A stretch of 5,311 nucleotides of DNA from CAYJQO01 sp964372445 (GTDB lineage: Bacteria > Patescibacteriota > Minisyncoccia > UBA6257 > GWB1-50-10), in contig CAYJQO010000033.1 of the NCBI GenBank assembly GCA_964372445.1, forward strand, positions 1 through 5,311, written 5' to 3'. Below the pieces are notes generated by a model that searched no databases, had not been told where the DNA came from, and saw only the letters and a list, made by a program, of their open reading frames with translations. Both the position numbers and the translations under genes were made by a program. How positions within the stretch are numbered: position 1 is the stretch's first letter; the number at the start of each line of letters is the position of its first letter. Below are positions 1 through 5,267 of the stretch, piece by piece.

Positions 1-1
1 G

Positions 2-811
2 CCGTACCCGGCGTTCGGAACCGAAACGTGGCGCGAGAACGTGCGGCGCGTCGCCACGGTGCTGGGTTTCGGCGCCATGTCGTTCTACCCGTTCCGTTAC
101 CTGACGCTCGAGGAGATCGTCTCCAACGAGCACGAGGTGCTGGAGATGGAGGCCGAGATCCTCAAGTCCATCGTGGCCGCCAACCAGCCGGTCTTCGTGC
201 GCCTGCGCGAGGTCCGCCACGGGGGTGCCGTCTCCGTTGAAGTTGCGCGGTGGCTCTCGATGGTTGGCCACGCCGTCGTCGTGGTCGGCTACGACGAGGA
301 GTACGTCTACCTCCACGATCCGTGGAATGCAGAGCAGTGGGGTGGCCGCGGCGGTCCGCAGGTTGCGATGGCGTGGGCCGAGTTCAAGGACCTCTGGGTG
401 GATGGGTGCCTCGGCTACATGCTGCTCATCCATGAGCCCGTGACGATCGGCATCGATTCCATCCCCACGCACCCGAAGGCCGGCGAGCCGATCGACCTGC
501 CGGTACGATTCCGTTACCCGGCACCGGCTCCGTTCGCCGCCTGGGCGCCGGTCTACCAGCGGCCGCTGGCGCGTCTCGAGGTGAACTCGGGCAATGGCCT
601 CATCTTGCGCACCGGCCAGCACCCGATCAAGGTACTCGGCGAATCCATGCACGCCGGAGAAACCACGGCGGTTCGGTGGAGCTTGCTGGGAGACCAGACG
701 TCGGAACAGCGCGTTGCCACCGTCACCTTCGAGGCCATCCTCGAAGAGCCCAACGCCCCCTTCCCGTACACCTCCAAAGTGTGGCAGGAGGTCAGTGTGA
801 CGCTGCCGTAG
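2..811 (+). CDS. C39-like papain-fold cysteine peptidase-like protein, 5'-truncated by the window edge
   Basis: The frame is open from the first complete codon (position 2), so the gene begins upstream and the in-frame GTG at 41 is probably internal. About 269 residues are visible. The key motif is GHAVVVVGYDE followed by YLHDPW: His at visible residue 90 and Asp at 106. This matches the His and Asp of the catalytic triad in peptidase C39/C39_2 domains in motif and spacing. The nucleophilic Cys should lie N-terminal; none of the 89 visible residues before the His is Cys, so it is upstream or absent. From about residue 145 the protein changes to a Pro-rich, beta-strand-like tail (with LPVRFRY, GLILRTG, AGETTAVRWSLLG) resembling an Ig-like/CARDB-type sandwich; that is inference from pattern only. 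Substrate and location are unknown. A hairpin terminator follows. It could also be a catalytically dead C39-like domain. Confidence 0.72.
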   Translation, partial: PYPAFGTETWRENVRRVATVLGFGAMSFYPFRYLTLEEIVSNEHEVLEMEAEILKSIVAANQPVFVRLREVRHGGAVSVEVARWLSMVGHAVVVVGYDEEYVYLHDPWNAEQWGGRGGPQVAMAWAEFKDLWVDGCLGYMLLIHEPVTIGIDSIPTHPKAGEPIDLPVRFRYPAPAPFAAWAPVYQRPLARLEVNSGNGLILRTGQHPIKVLGESMHAGETTAVRWSLLGDQTSEQRVATVTFEAILEEPNAPFPYTSKVWQEVSVTLP

Positions 812-826
812 CGTCGCGACTGGTTC

Positions 827-860
827 GAGGGTTCCATGCCTAAACCCTCACCTTTTTCTT
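827..860 (+). terminator. Probable intrinsic terminator of the C39-like gene
   Basis: GAGGGTT (827-833) pairs perfectly with AACCCTC (843-849) across a 9-nt loop, and is followed by CCTTTTTCTT. The stem is only 7 bp and the T-run is interrupted, so it is weaker than the other terminators in the window. It lies 16 nt after the stop codon, where a terminator is expected. Confidence 0.5.
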
Positions 861-903
861 CGCCGGTTCTTTCCCCGGAGTCGCTCCTTACTCAAGCAAG
901 AGG

Positions 904-909
904 TAAAAT
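904..909 (+). promoter_or_regulatory. Candidate -10 box giving a leaderless glycosyltransferase transcript
   Basis: TAAAAT (904-909) is one mismatch from TATAAT. Only six bases separate it from the ATG at 916, so transcription starting the usual 6-7 nt downstream would begin at or next to the start codon. No convincing -35 box is seen 16-18 nt upstream. The only Shine-Dalgarno-like string, AAGAGG (898-903), lies 12 nt from the ATG, further than is usual. Alternatively the gene is transcribed from further upstream and AAGAGG is a poorly spaced ribosome binding site. Confidence 0.35.
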
Positions 910-915
910 AGATAC

Positions 916-2109
916 ATGACCAGAAAAGTCTACATCATGATGAGCGCGGGGTGGGGGCCGGTGGCCCGAGTTCTCCCGATCGCCCGTGCGCTCCGCGATG
1001 CCAGCGTTGAGGTTTACTTCCACGTTGGTGGAGCGGTGGACAAGGCGTTCATCGACGCAGGCTTCAAACCAGCATCCCCTTCCCAGCTTCCGCAGGTGAG
1101 CGGTTGGACCCCCACCCGGCTGTGGTGGAATCTCGACCAGTACTTGGCAAATTTAGGTTGGCAGAATGTCGAGTTCGTCGAGCAGCAGTTTACCGCCTAC
1201 CGTCAGGTGATCGAGGAAATCCGGCCGCAGGTGATCGTCACCGATCTGCACCCCGCCGGCGCAATGGTTGCCCGGGTACTGCAGATTCCGACCGTTGCCG
1301 TTGCCCAGTCGTGCTTTCTGCCGTGGCGGAAATGGCCCCATCTCGTGTGGTGGCAAGAACCCCCGCCGCAGCTTCCTTCCGCGACCTTCGCGATCAACAC
1401 CGTACTCGAAAAGTACGGCGCCGCTCCGATTCGGCAGGCCGAAGATCTTTTGGTAGGATCGTTTACGGTCGTGCCGAGCTTCCCCGAGTTTGACCCCCTC
1501 GTGAATCCACCGGAGAGCGTACGGTACGTTGGGCCGATCCTCGCCGACGAACTCGCACCGTCCGGTCCACCGCCGGTGTCCAAAGGCGGGAAGCTAACCT
1601 TCGTCTACCCCGGGCGGCCGCGGGATTCCTCGGGGAGTTCCGGCCAGGCGATTTTTGAGGCCGTGGTGCCCGCGCTCCAAAAGCTCGGCATTCCGGCGCT
1701 CGTTTCCCTGGGAAGGTTTGACTATCCCGCGCAACCAGCCGGAAACGGCAGCGTAGAGTTCACCCCCTGGATTCCCTTTGGGCAGATCGCCGATCGCTGT
1801 GAGCTCTTCATTCACCACGGTGGGCATGGCGCGTGCCTGTCCGCGCTCACGGCGGGAGTGCCGAGCTTGGTGTTGCCAACCTTTGCCGAACGCGAGTACA
1901 ACGCTCGAAACCTCGCGGCACTCGGCTGCGCCCGGTTCCTGCCGTTCGAGCAGTTTTCGCCCGAGGCAGTGGCAGCGCAGATTACGCAACTGCGTACTGA
2001 TGCTGGGTACGCCGATGCCGCGAAGCGTTGGCGCGCCGCTCTCCGTTCTCGTCCCTACGGGGGTGCATCGGAAGTGGCGCGACTCGTGCTCGAGTGCGCA
2101 TCCTCGTGA
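916..2109 (+). CDS. GT1-family (MGT/UGT-like) glycosyltransferase, GT-B fold
   Basis: A 397-residue cytoplasmic protein of normal length for a bacterial GT1/MGT-type enzyme, which transfers a sugar from a nucleotide-sugar donor to a small molecule or lipid. The N-terminal half begins with a beta strand and a glycine/proline acceptor-domain loop (SAGWGPVARVLPIARAL) in the place where relatives carry GHxxP. The C-terminal donor-binding half has the characteristic run WIPFGQI (W285), then HHGGHG (residues 300-305), TAGVPSLVLPTFAEREYNA and NLAALG. HHGGHG is the nucleotide-diphosphate-binding loop. At the usual DQxxNA donor motif it reads EREYNA (325-330), an Asp-Gln to Glu-Arg change that may alter sugar preference. 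No signal peptide or membrane segment is visible. The gene stands alone between terminators, so context does not reveal the acceptor. The ATG at 916 is chosen because the fold's first strand starts immediately after it. Confidence 0.85.
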   Translation: MTRKVYIMMSAGWGPVARVLPIARALRDASVEVYFHVGGAVDKAFIDAGFKPASPSQLPQVSGWTPTRLWWNLDQYLANLGWQNVEFVEQQFTAYRQVIEEIRPQVIVTDLHPAGAMVARVLQIPTVAVAQSCFLPWRKWPHLVWWQEPPPQLPSATFAINTVLEKYGAAPIRQAEDLLVGSFTVVPSFPEFDPLVNPPESVRYVGPILADELAPSGPPPVSKGGKLTFVYPGRPRDSSGSSGQAIFEAVVPALQKLGIPALVSLGRFDYPAQPAGNGSVEFTPWIPFGQIADRCELFIHHGGHGACLSALTAGVPSLVLPTFAEREYNARNLAALGCARFLPFEQFSPEAVAAQITQLRTDAGYADAAKRWRAALRSRPYGGASEVARLVLECASS

Positions 2110-2154
2110 TCGTCCGCGTTCCCTTGCCCGACCCGATGGTCCATTCGCTCCTTC

Positions 2155-2200
2155 GCCCCGCATCTTTCGATTTTCGTTTGATGGATGCGGGGCCTTTTTT
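2155..2200 (+). terminator. Strong intrinsic terminator of the glycosyltransferase gene
   Basis: GCCCCGCATC (2155-2164) pairs perfectly over 10 bp with GATGCGGGGC (2184-2193). The loop is 19 nt, and one C precedes six Ts (2195-2200). It starts 45 nt after the stop codon. The next gene is 96 nt further on, so the glycosyltransferase and transporter are probably not co-transcribed. Confidence 0.85.
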
Positions 2201-2285
2201 CATCACGTATTTCACGGTGTGCTTTCCGAGCTATTTTCATACCGGTCGTAAATCATTCGGTGAAGGTTCCTTAACAACTTAGAAC

Positions 2286-2290
2286 GGAGG
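2286..2290 (+). promoter_or_regulatory. Ribosome binding site that fixes the GTG start of the transporter
   Basis: GGAGG lies five bases before the GTG at 2296. The nearest in-frame ATG (2326) has no such site, so the GTG is preferred. In the preceding spacer (2201-2285) I see only a poor promoter candidate, TTCACG (2211-2216) with TATTTT (2232-2237) at a short 15-bp spacing, which I do not call. Confidence 0.8.
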
Positions 2291-2295
2291 TTACG

Positions 2296-3840
2296 GTGTC
2301 CAAACTGCTTACGCCGCGGCACGATATGCGCCGCCTGAATGTTCTTTTCTTTTGCCTGTACTTCGTTCATAAGTGCGGCACTCATCTCGGAGGTCTCGCG
2401 ACCCAGCCGGTGCGACGTTTACTCGTACTCCCGCCATCTGCCGGAGGCTTTGGCATGACGACGGCGCAAGCCGGCAGCTTCCTCACGCTCACGGGTTTGG
2501 GGTGGTACGTCAAAGCGCTGTTCGGCGTCATCACCGATCGGGTGCCGCTCTTTGGCTACCGGCGGAAGTCGTGGCTCATCGCGTGTCTCGTGGCTGTGGG
2601 AGTGCTCTGGTGGTGGGTGGCGTTGACGCCGACGGCGACGTCGACCGTCCTCTTCGTGGCGCTGCTGACCATTAATATCGGTCTGGCGTTTTCCGACGTG
2701 GTTTGCGACGGCTTGATGGTTGCCAGCGCGCAGCGGTTGGAACGCCAGTTCGATCTCCCGCCGGGTACGGCAAACCGCCCACTGCAAGCGTCGCAGTGGC
2801 AAGGGGCGTGGCTCGCCGGCATCTTGTGCGCGGTGGGCGGCGGTTGCATCGCCCAATTTTTCCACCTGCCGCTCGCGGCCGCAATTGCCGGTTCGCTCCC
2901 GCTGATCGTGGCCATTGCCATTGTTTGGGGCGTTCGAGAGGAGCGGGTTGCGACTCCGGTGGGCGCGGTTCGGACGGGCCGGGGGGCGGCTACCCTCCTC
3001 TTGATTTTTGGTGTGGGGATGTTCAGTTTGCACCCATTGCTCGGCAGCCACTGGCTCCGTGGCCCGGCACTCCTGTTCGTCAACATCATGATCTTGGGCA
3101 CGTTGGCGTGTTTCATCCGCTTGCCGCGGCAACTTTGGATCCCCAGCCTGGTGATTTTCCTCTGGGAGGCCATGCCGTTCAACCTGAACAGTCAGTACTT
3201 CTACCAGTACGTGGTGCATGATCGCGCGGCGTTCTCGGTGGCGTTGTCGCGGGAATCGAGCATTGGCACTTGGTTTTCTTGGGTTGGCTCTGGCTACCTG
3301 GCGAGCGGAAGCTCGGCAATGGCCGAGCTGTTCTACGGTTCGGTTCTCCTGGCGGTTGTTCCGCTGTGCGGCATTATCGCTGCCGTTTTTTTCCGGCGGC
3401 GTTGGGCTACTTCTCCATTGCCGACCATGTGGCGCTGGTGCCTTTTGGCGTACGCCATGGAACTGATATGGTTTTTCTTTCCCCCGCTCTTTGGGGTGGC
3501 GAACCCTTTGCTCCTTTTGATGGGTAGCGCGTTGGCTGGGTTTGCCTCCGCTCTGGGGATGCTTTCCGTTTCGAGTTACGCCGCCTCGGTTGTCCCGGAA
3601 CACGCCCAGGCTTCATCGTTTGCTTTTCTGATGGGTGCCGCGAACCTGGGAAGAATGATGGGGGTTGAGTGGACTGGCGGATATCTGTACCAGGCATTCG
3701 GAAACGTTGTGGCCGGGAAGATGATGACGCCCGATCATGGGTTGTTGGCCGTCCTGCTGGCCGCTTTCGGGCACCTGGGAGTGTTGTACGGGATCATCAG
3801 TCTGCTCGACCGACGCGGACACTTCTATTGCGACCGCTAG
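2296..3840 (+). CDS. Folate-biopterin transporter (BT1/FBT) family, MFS-type membrane protein
   Basis: A 514-residue, highly hydrophobic inner-membrane protein with about 12 predicted membrane spans, a normal length for the family. The diagnostic region is the loop after the second span: WYVKALFGVITDRVPLFGYRRKSW, with W70, K73, D81, P84, F86-G87-Y88, R89-R90-K91. It closely follows the K-x-xYG-xxSD-xxP-xFGYRRRSY signature of BT1/FBT proteins known from trypanosomatids, plants and cyanobacteria. Further hydrophobic stretches lie near residues 93-110, 118-140, 170-212, 230-275, 342-365, 378-430 and 488-507. Known members move folates, pterins or related compounds; the bacterial substrate here is unproven, and no folate gene is adjacent. 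It is flanked by terminators on both sides, so it is probably a single-gene unit. The start is GTG with a good Shine-Dalgarno site. A generic MFS permease is the main alternative. Confidence 0.82.
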   Translation: MSKLLTPRHDMRRLNVLFFCLYFVHKCGTHLGGLATQPVRRLLVLPPSAGGFGMTTAQAGSFLTLTGLGWYVKALFGVITDRVPLFGYRRKSWLIACLVAVGVLWWWVALTPTATSTVLFVALLTINIGLAFSDVVCDGLMVASAQRLERQFDLPPGTANRPLQASQWQGAWLAGILCAVGGGCIAQFFHLPLAAAIAGSLPLIVAIAIVWGVREERVATPVGAVRTGRGAATLLLIFGVGMFSLHPLLGSHWLRGPALLFVNIMILGTLACFIRLPRQLWIPSLVIFLWEAMPFNLNSQYFYQYVVHDRAAFSVALSRESSIGTWFSWVGSGYLASGSSAMAELFYGSVLLAVVPLCGIIAAVFFRRRWATSPLPTMWRWCLLAYAMELIWFFFPPLFGVANPLLLLMGSALAGFASALGMLSVSSYAASVVPEHAQASSFAFLMGAANLGRMMGVEWTGGYLYQAFGNVVAGKMMTPDHGLLAVLLAAFGHLGVLYGIISLLDRRGHFYCDR

Positions 3841-3865
3841 CGCGGCGACATCCTCGCACTTTTCG

Positions 3866-3894
3866 AGCCCTACCATTTCCGGTAGGGCTTTTTT
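3866..3894 (+). terminator. Intrinsic terminator of the transporter gene
   Basis: GCCCTACC (3867-3874) pairs perfectly with GGTAGGGC (3881-3888) around a six-base loop. A3866 can also pair with T3889, and the hairpin runs directly into TTTTTT (3889-3894). It lies 25 nt after the transporter stop codon. Confidence 0.9.
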
Positions 3895-3921
3895 ACCCAG
3901 TTCTTCATCATTGACGAATGA

Positions 3922-3961
3922 GCGGAGTATTGCGGTATTACCGCGTACTCCCCGCTTTTTT
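3922..3961 (+). terminator. Second tandem hairpin with T-run, just upstream of the insertion sequence
   Basis: A long nested hairpin: GC (3922-3923) with GC (3954-3955) past a CC bulge, GGAGTA (3924-3929) with TACTCC (3946-3951), an internal loop, then GCGG (3932-3935) with CCGC (3941-3944) around a five-base loop. Six Ts follow at 3956-3961. The geometry is that of an intrinsic terminator on the + strand; there is no T-run on the other strand. TTGACG at 3911-3916, before the hairpin, looks like a -35 box but has no good -10 at normal spacing. Because the hairpin is almost palindromic it could alternatively be an operator. Confidence 0.65.
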
Positions 3962-3969
3962 GCTATTAT
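3961..3969 (+). promoter_or_regulatory. Candidate extended -10 promoter element next to the insertion sequence
   Basis: TGC followed by TATTAT (3964-3969) fits an extended -10 element (TGn-TATAAT with one mismatch). No matching -35 box is visible at 3941-3946. Transcription would start near 3976, exactly at the left end of the insertion sequence. It would then drive the transposase now, and could have driven the downstream secreted gene before insertion. Confidence 0.4.
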
Positions 3970-3975
3970 CAGTAG

Positions 3976-3998
3976 TTACGCACCTTGAAAAATCAGCT
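3976..3998 (+). repeat. Left terminal inverted repeat of the insertion sequence
   Basis: This 23-bp sequence (begins TTACGCACC, ends ATCAGCT) is the exact reverse complement of 4973-4995. Pairing stops at the next outer base on each side (G3975 and G4996). Confidence 0.95.
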
Positions 3999-4035
3999 AC
4001 ACTGAGGGAAAAGAGTCAAATAAAAACCAAAATCT

Positions 4036-4995
4036 ATGGCGATGTCTTTTCCCGTGGCACTCCGTGCCTACGTGAAAGGTCTGCTCGGCGTGGCCGAGCG
4101 CGCGACGTGCGCCGCGCTGGCCAGAACCGTGCGAGGTACCGCTCACGACCGGTTAACCAGGCTGCTGAGCAACCGAAGACTTGACTGGCAAACACTCCTG
4201 GCAAGCCTCGTGCTCAAGCTCACCGGTTACCTGCGTGATGGGTACCTCATCATTGATGATACCATCATTGATAAGTCCTTTGCACGGGCGATCGAAGGCA
4301 TCGCGTGGGTGTATTCGTCCAAGGAGCAGCGGTCGATCCTTGGACTGTCCGTGGTGGTCCTCTGCTGGAGCAACGGCGAACGCACCATCCCGCTCGCGCT
4401 CCGCATCTGGAAGAAGAACGGGGCAAGCAAAGTGAAGCTCGCGGTTGCGCTCCTGCGGTGGGCCAAGCAATTGCTCAAGGTTAAGCCACGGTACGTCGTT
4501 TTCGACAGCTGGTACGCGGCCCATCATCTACTCCAGACGATTGAAGATTTCAGCTGGGACTGGGTGTGCCAGCTGAAGCGCAACCGTCTGTTCGGCGGGA
4601 CACCACTCACCGAGTACCGGAGGAATCCGTACTGGCTGGCGCGCGGACGGCTGTCCGGCGGGCACGCGGTACTGGTTGCCAGACACGGCAAAAAGTACTT
4701 CGCGACCTCCTGCCGGACGTGGTCGAAAGCGGAACTCCTCGCGGCCTACCGGAGTCGCTGGTCCATCGAAACCATGTTCCGCGTCCTGCACGGTGCGCTC
4801 GGCGCCGGCCACTGCCAAGCGCGAACGCTCCGCGCCCAGACCGCGCACCTCTATTGCTGCTGCCTGGCGTACACCATACTCGAACAGGAAAAGTACTTCA
4901 CCCGCAAGACGGTCTACGAACTCCGACGGGAATACAGATTTTCCCCTCCGAAGGCAAACCTTCTCATCTCTCAGCTGATTTTTCAAGGTGCGTAA
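4036..4995 (+). CDS. DDE transposase, IS4/IS701-like, intact
   Basis: A 319-residue transposase that would cut and join the ends of the surrounding element. The acidic triad is visible: IDDT (D74-D75, with D75 the likely catalytic residue before Thr), FDSWYA (D157) and YRSRWSIE (Y238, R241, E245). The last fits the Y(2)R(3)E signature of IS4-type enzymes; the Lys usually seven residues after Glu is His252 here. Other family-like blocks are VYSSK, PLALRIWKKNG, VCQLKRNR, KKYFATSC and CQARTLRAQ. The enzyme is shorter than typical IS701 transposases (around 400 residues). The ATG at 4036 has no close Shine-Dalgarno site (GAGGG at 4004-4008 is too far), and the ATG at 4042 is equally possible, suggesting weak translation. 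The stop codon TAA occupies the last three bases of the right inverted repeat. Confidence 0.9.
   Translation: MAMSFPVALRAYVKGLLGVAERATCAALARTVRGTAHDRLTRLLSNRRLDWQTLLASLVLKLTGYLRDGYLIIDDTIIDKSFARAIEGIAWVYSSKEQRSILGLSVVVLCWSNGERTIPLALRIWKKNGASKVKLAVALLRWAKQLLKVKPRYVVFDSWYAAHHLLQTIEDFSWDWVCQLKRNRLFGGTPLTEYRRNPYWLARGRLSGGHAVLVARHGKKYFATSCRTWSKAELLAAYRSRWSIETMFRVLHGALGAGHCQARTLRAQTAHLYCCCLAYTILEQEKYFTRKTVYELRREYRFSPPKANLLISQLIFQGA
4973..4995 (+). repeat. Right terminal inverted repeat, overlapping the transposase 3' end
   Basis: Exact reverse complement of the left repeat. It encodes the last residues of the transposase (QLIFQGA) and includes its stop codon, so the right end is under both coding and transposase-binding constraint. 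Confidence 0.95.
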
Positions 4996-5052
4996 GTCCA
5001 GAAAGGAGATCATTGCGTTCGTTTTGGGTGTTTTTGTTCAAGGTTCGGAAAA

Positions 5053-5067
5053 CGCTGCATTGCAGCG
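5053..5067 (+). promoter_or_regulatory. Perfect 15-nt palindrome abutting the ribosome binding site of the secreted gene
   Basis: CGCTGCA-T-TGCAGCG is a perfect 7-bp inverted repeat about a single central base. Its last G (5067) is the first base of the GGGAGGA Shine-Dalgarno sequence. In RNA it would form a short hairpin next to the ribosome binding site; in DNA it could be a repressor operator. A role is inference only. Confidence 0.35.
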
Positions 5068-5073
5068 GGAGGA
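5067..5073 (+). promoter_or_regulatory. Strong ribosome binding site of the secreted gene
   Basis: GGGAGGA lies five bases before the ATG at 5079. This decides that start over the in-frame TTG at 5013, which also has a Shine-Dalgarno-like AAGGAG (5003-5008) but would place 22 extra residues before the signal peptide. Confidence 0.75.
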
Positions 5074-5078
5074 AGATC

Positions 5079-5267
5079 ATGGTTCGTCTGTTCATGTGTG
5101 CACAGCTCGTGCTGTGCTGTGGGCTGTCGTGGGCCCAGTCGCCAACGCTCCGGCTTCCGTTTCCGGCCGGGGAAACCTGGACGGTGACCTGTGGGTACGG
5201 CTGTGGGTTCCATGGTTGTGGTTCGACGAAACCGGTCGTCTGCGGAGATGGGACGCGGTTGACGTAG
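5079..5267 (+). CDS. Short secreted Cys/Gly-rich protein, or the start of a frameshifted M23-like peptidase
   Basis: As read, 62 residues. Residues 1-20 form a signal peptide: MVR, a hydrophobic core, then LSWAQ with likely cleavage after A19. The mature part begins SPTLRLPFPAGETWTVTCGYG, which resembles the PFPxGxxWxVxxGY opening of many secreted M23-type metallopeptidases. A Cys/Gly-rich stretch CGYGCGFHGCG follows (Cys 38, 42, 47, plus Cys 55), and the frame stops at TAG (5265-5267). M23 domains are much longer, so a genuine gene of that kind would be truncated here. Frame 2 stays open to the window end and encodes YHTWWSYAVE at 5282-5311, similar to the H...YAxD segment expected next, which suggests a frameshift between about 5200 and 5267. 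Alternatively it is a real small Cys-rich secreted peptide. The insertion sequence lies 83 nt upstream and may have removed its promoter. Confidence 0.55.
   Translation: MVRLFMCAQLVLCCGLSWAQSPTLRLPFPAGETWTVTCGYGCGFHGCGSTKPVVCGDGTRLT

Larger units (their letters stand above)
3976..4995 (+). mobile_element. Complete insertion sequence, about 1.02 kb, IS4/IS701-like
   Basis: The element is bounded by perfect 23-bp inverted repeats and contains one intact transposase gene with little non-coding DNA: 60 bp on the left including the repeat, and none on the right. The repeats start TTACGCACCTTG. Target duplication is uncertain: if the true ends are one base further in (3977 and 4994), the flanks show a 3-bp match AGT (3974-3976 and 4995-4997); with 23-bp repeats only a single G matches. 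Intact repeats and reading frame suggest a recent or still active insertion. Family assignment rests on the transposase motifs only. Confidence 0.9.

Noticed and set aside
877..887. Short GGAG-TCG-CTCC hairpin upstream of the glycosyltransferase
   Set aside because: A 4-bp stem with a three-base loop is expected by chance and has no T-run or conserved context.
1594..2163. Minus-strand open frame opposite the glycosyltransferase 3' end
   Set aside because: Low-complexity Arg/Gly-rich product. It runs opposite the conserved HHGGHG region and through half of a terminator stem.
2419..3603. Long minus-strand open frame of 394 codons opposite the transporter
   Set aside because: Its product is rich in Arg, Gln, Pro and His with no recognisable domain, which is the usual antisense shadow of a GC-rich hydrophobic gene. 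The + strand frame has the family signature, start and Shine-Dalgarno site.
3918..4184. Small + strand open frame across the second hairpin and left end of the insertion sequence
   Set aside because: It runs through a terminator hairpin, the inverted repeat and the transposase start in another frame, with no ribosome binding site or recognisable domain.
5013..5078. In-frame TTG start at 5013 for the secreted protein
   Set aside because: It would add 22 residues before the signal peptide. The ATG at 5079 has a stronger, well-spaced ribosome binding site.
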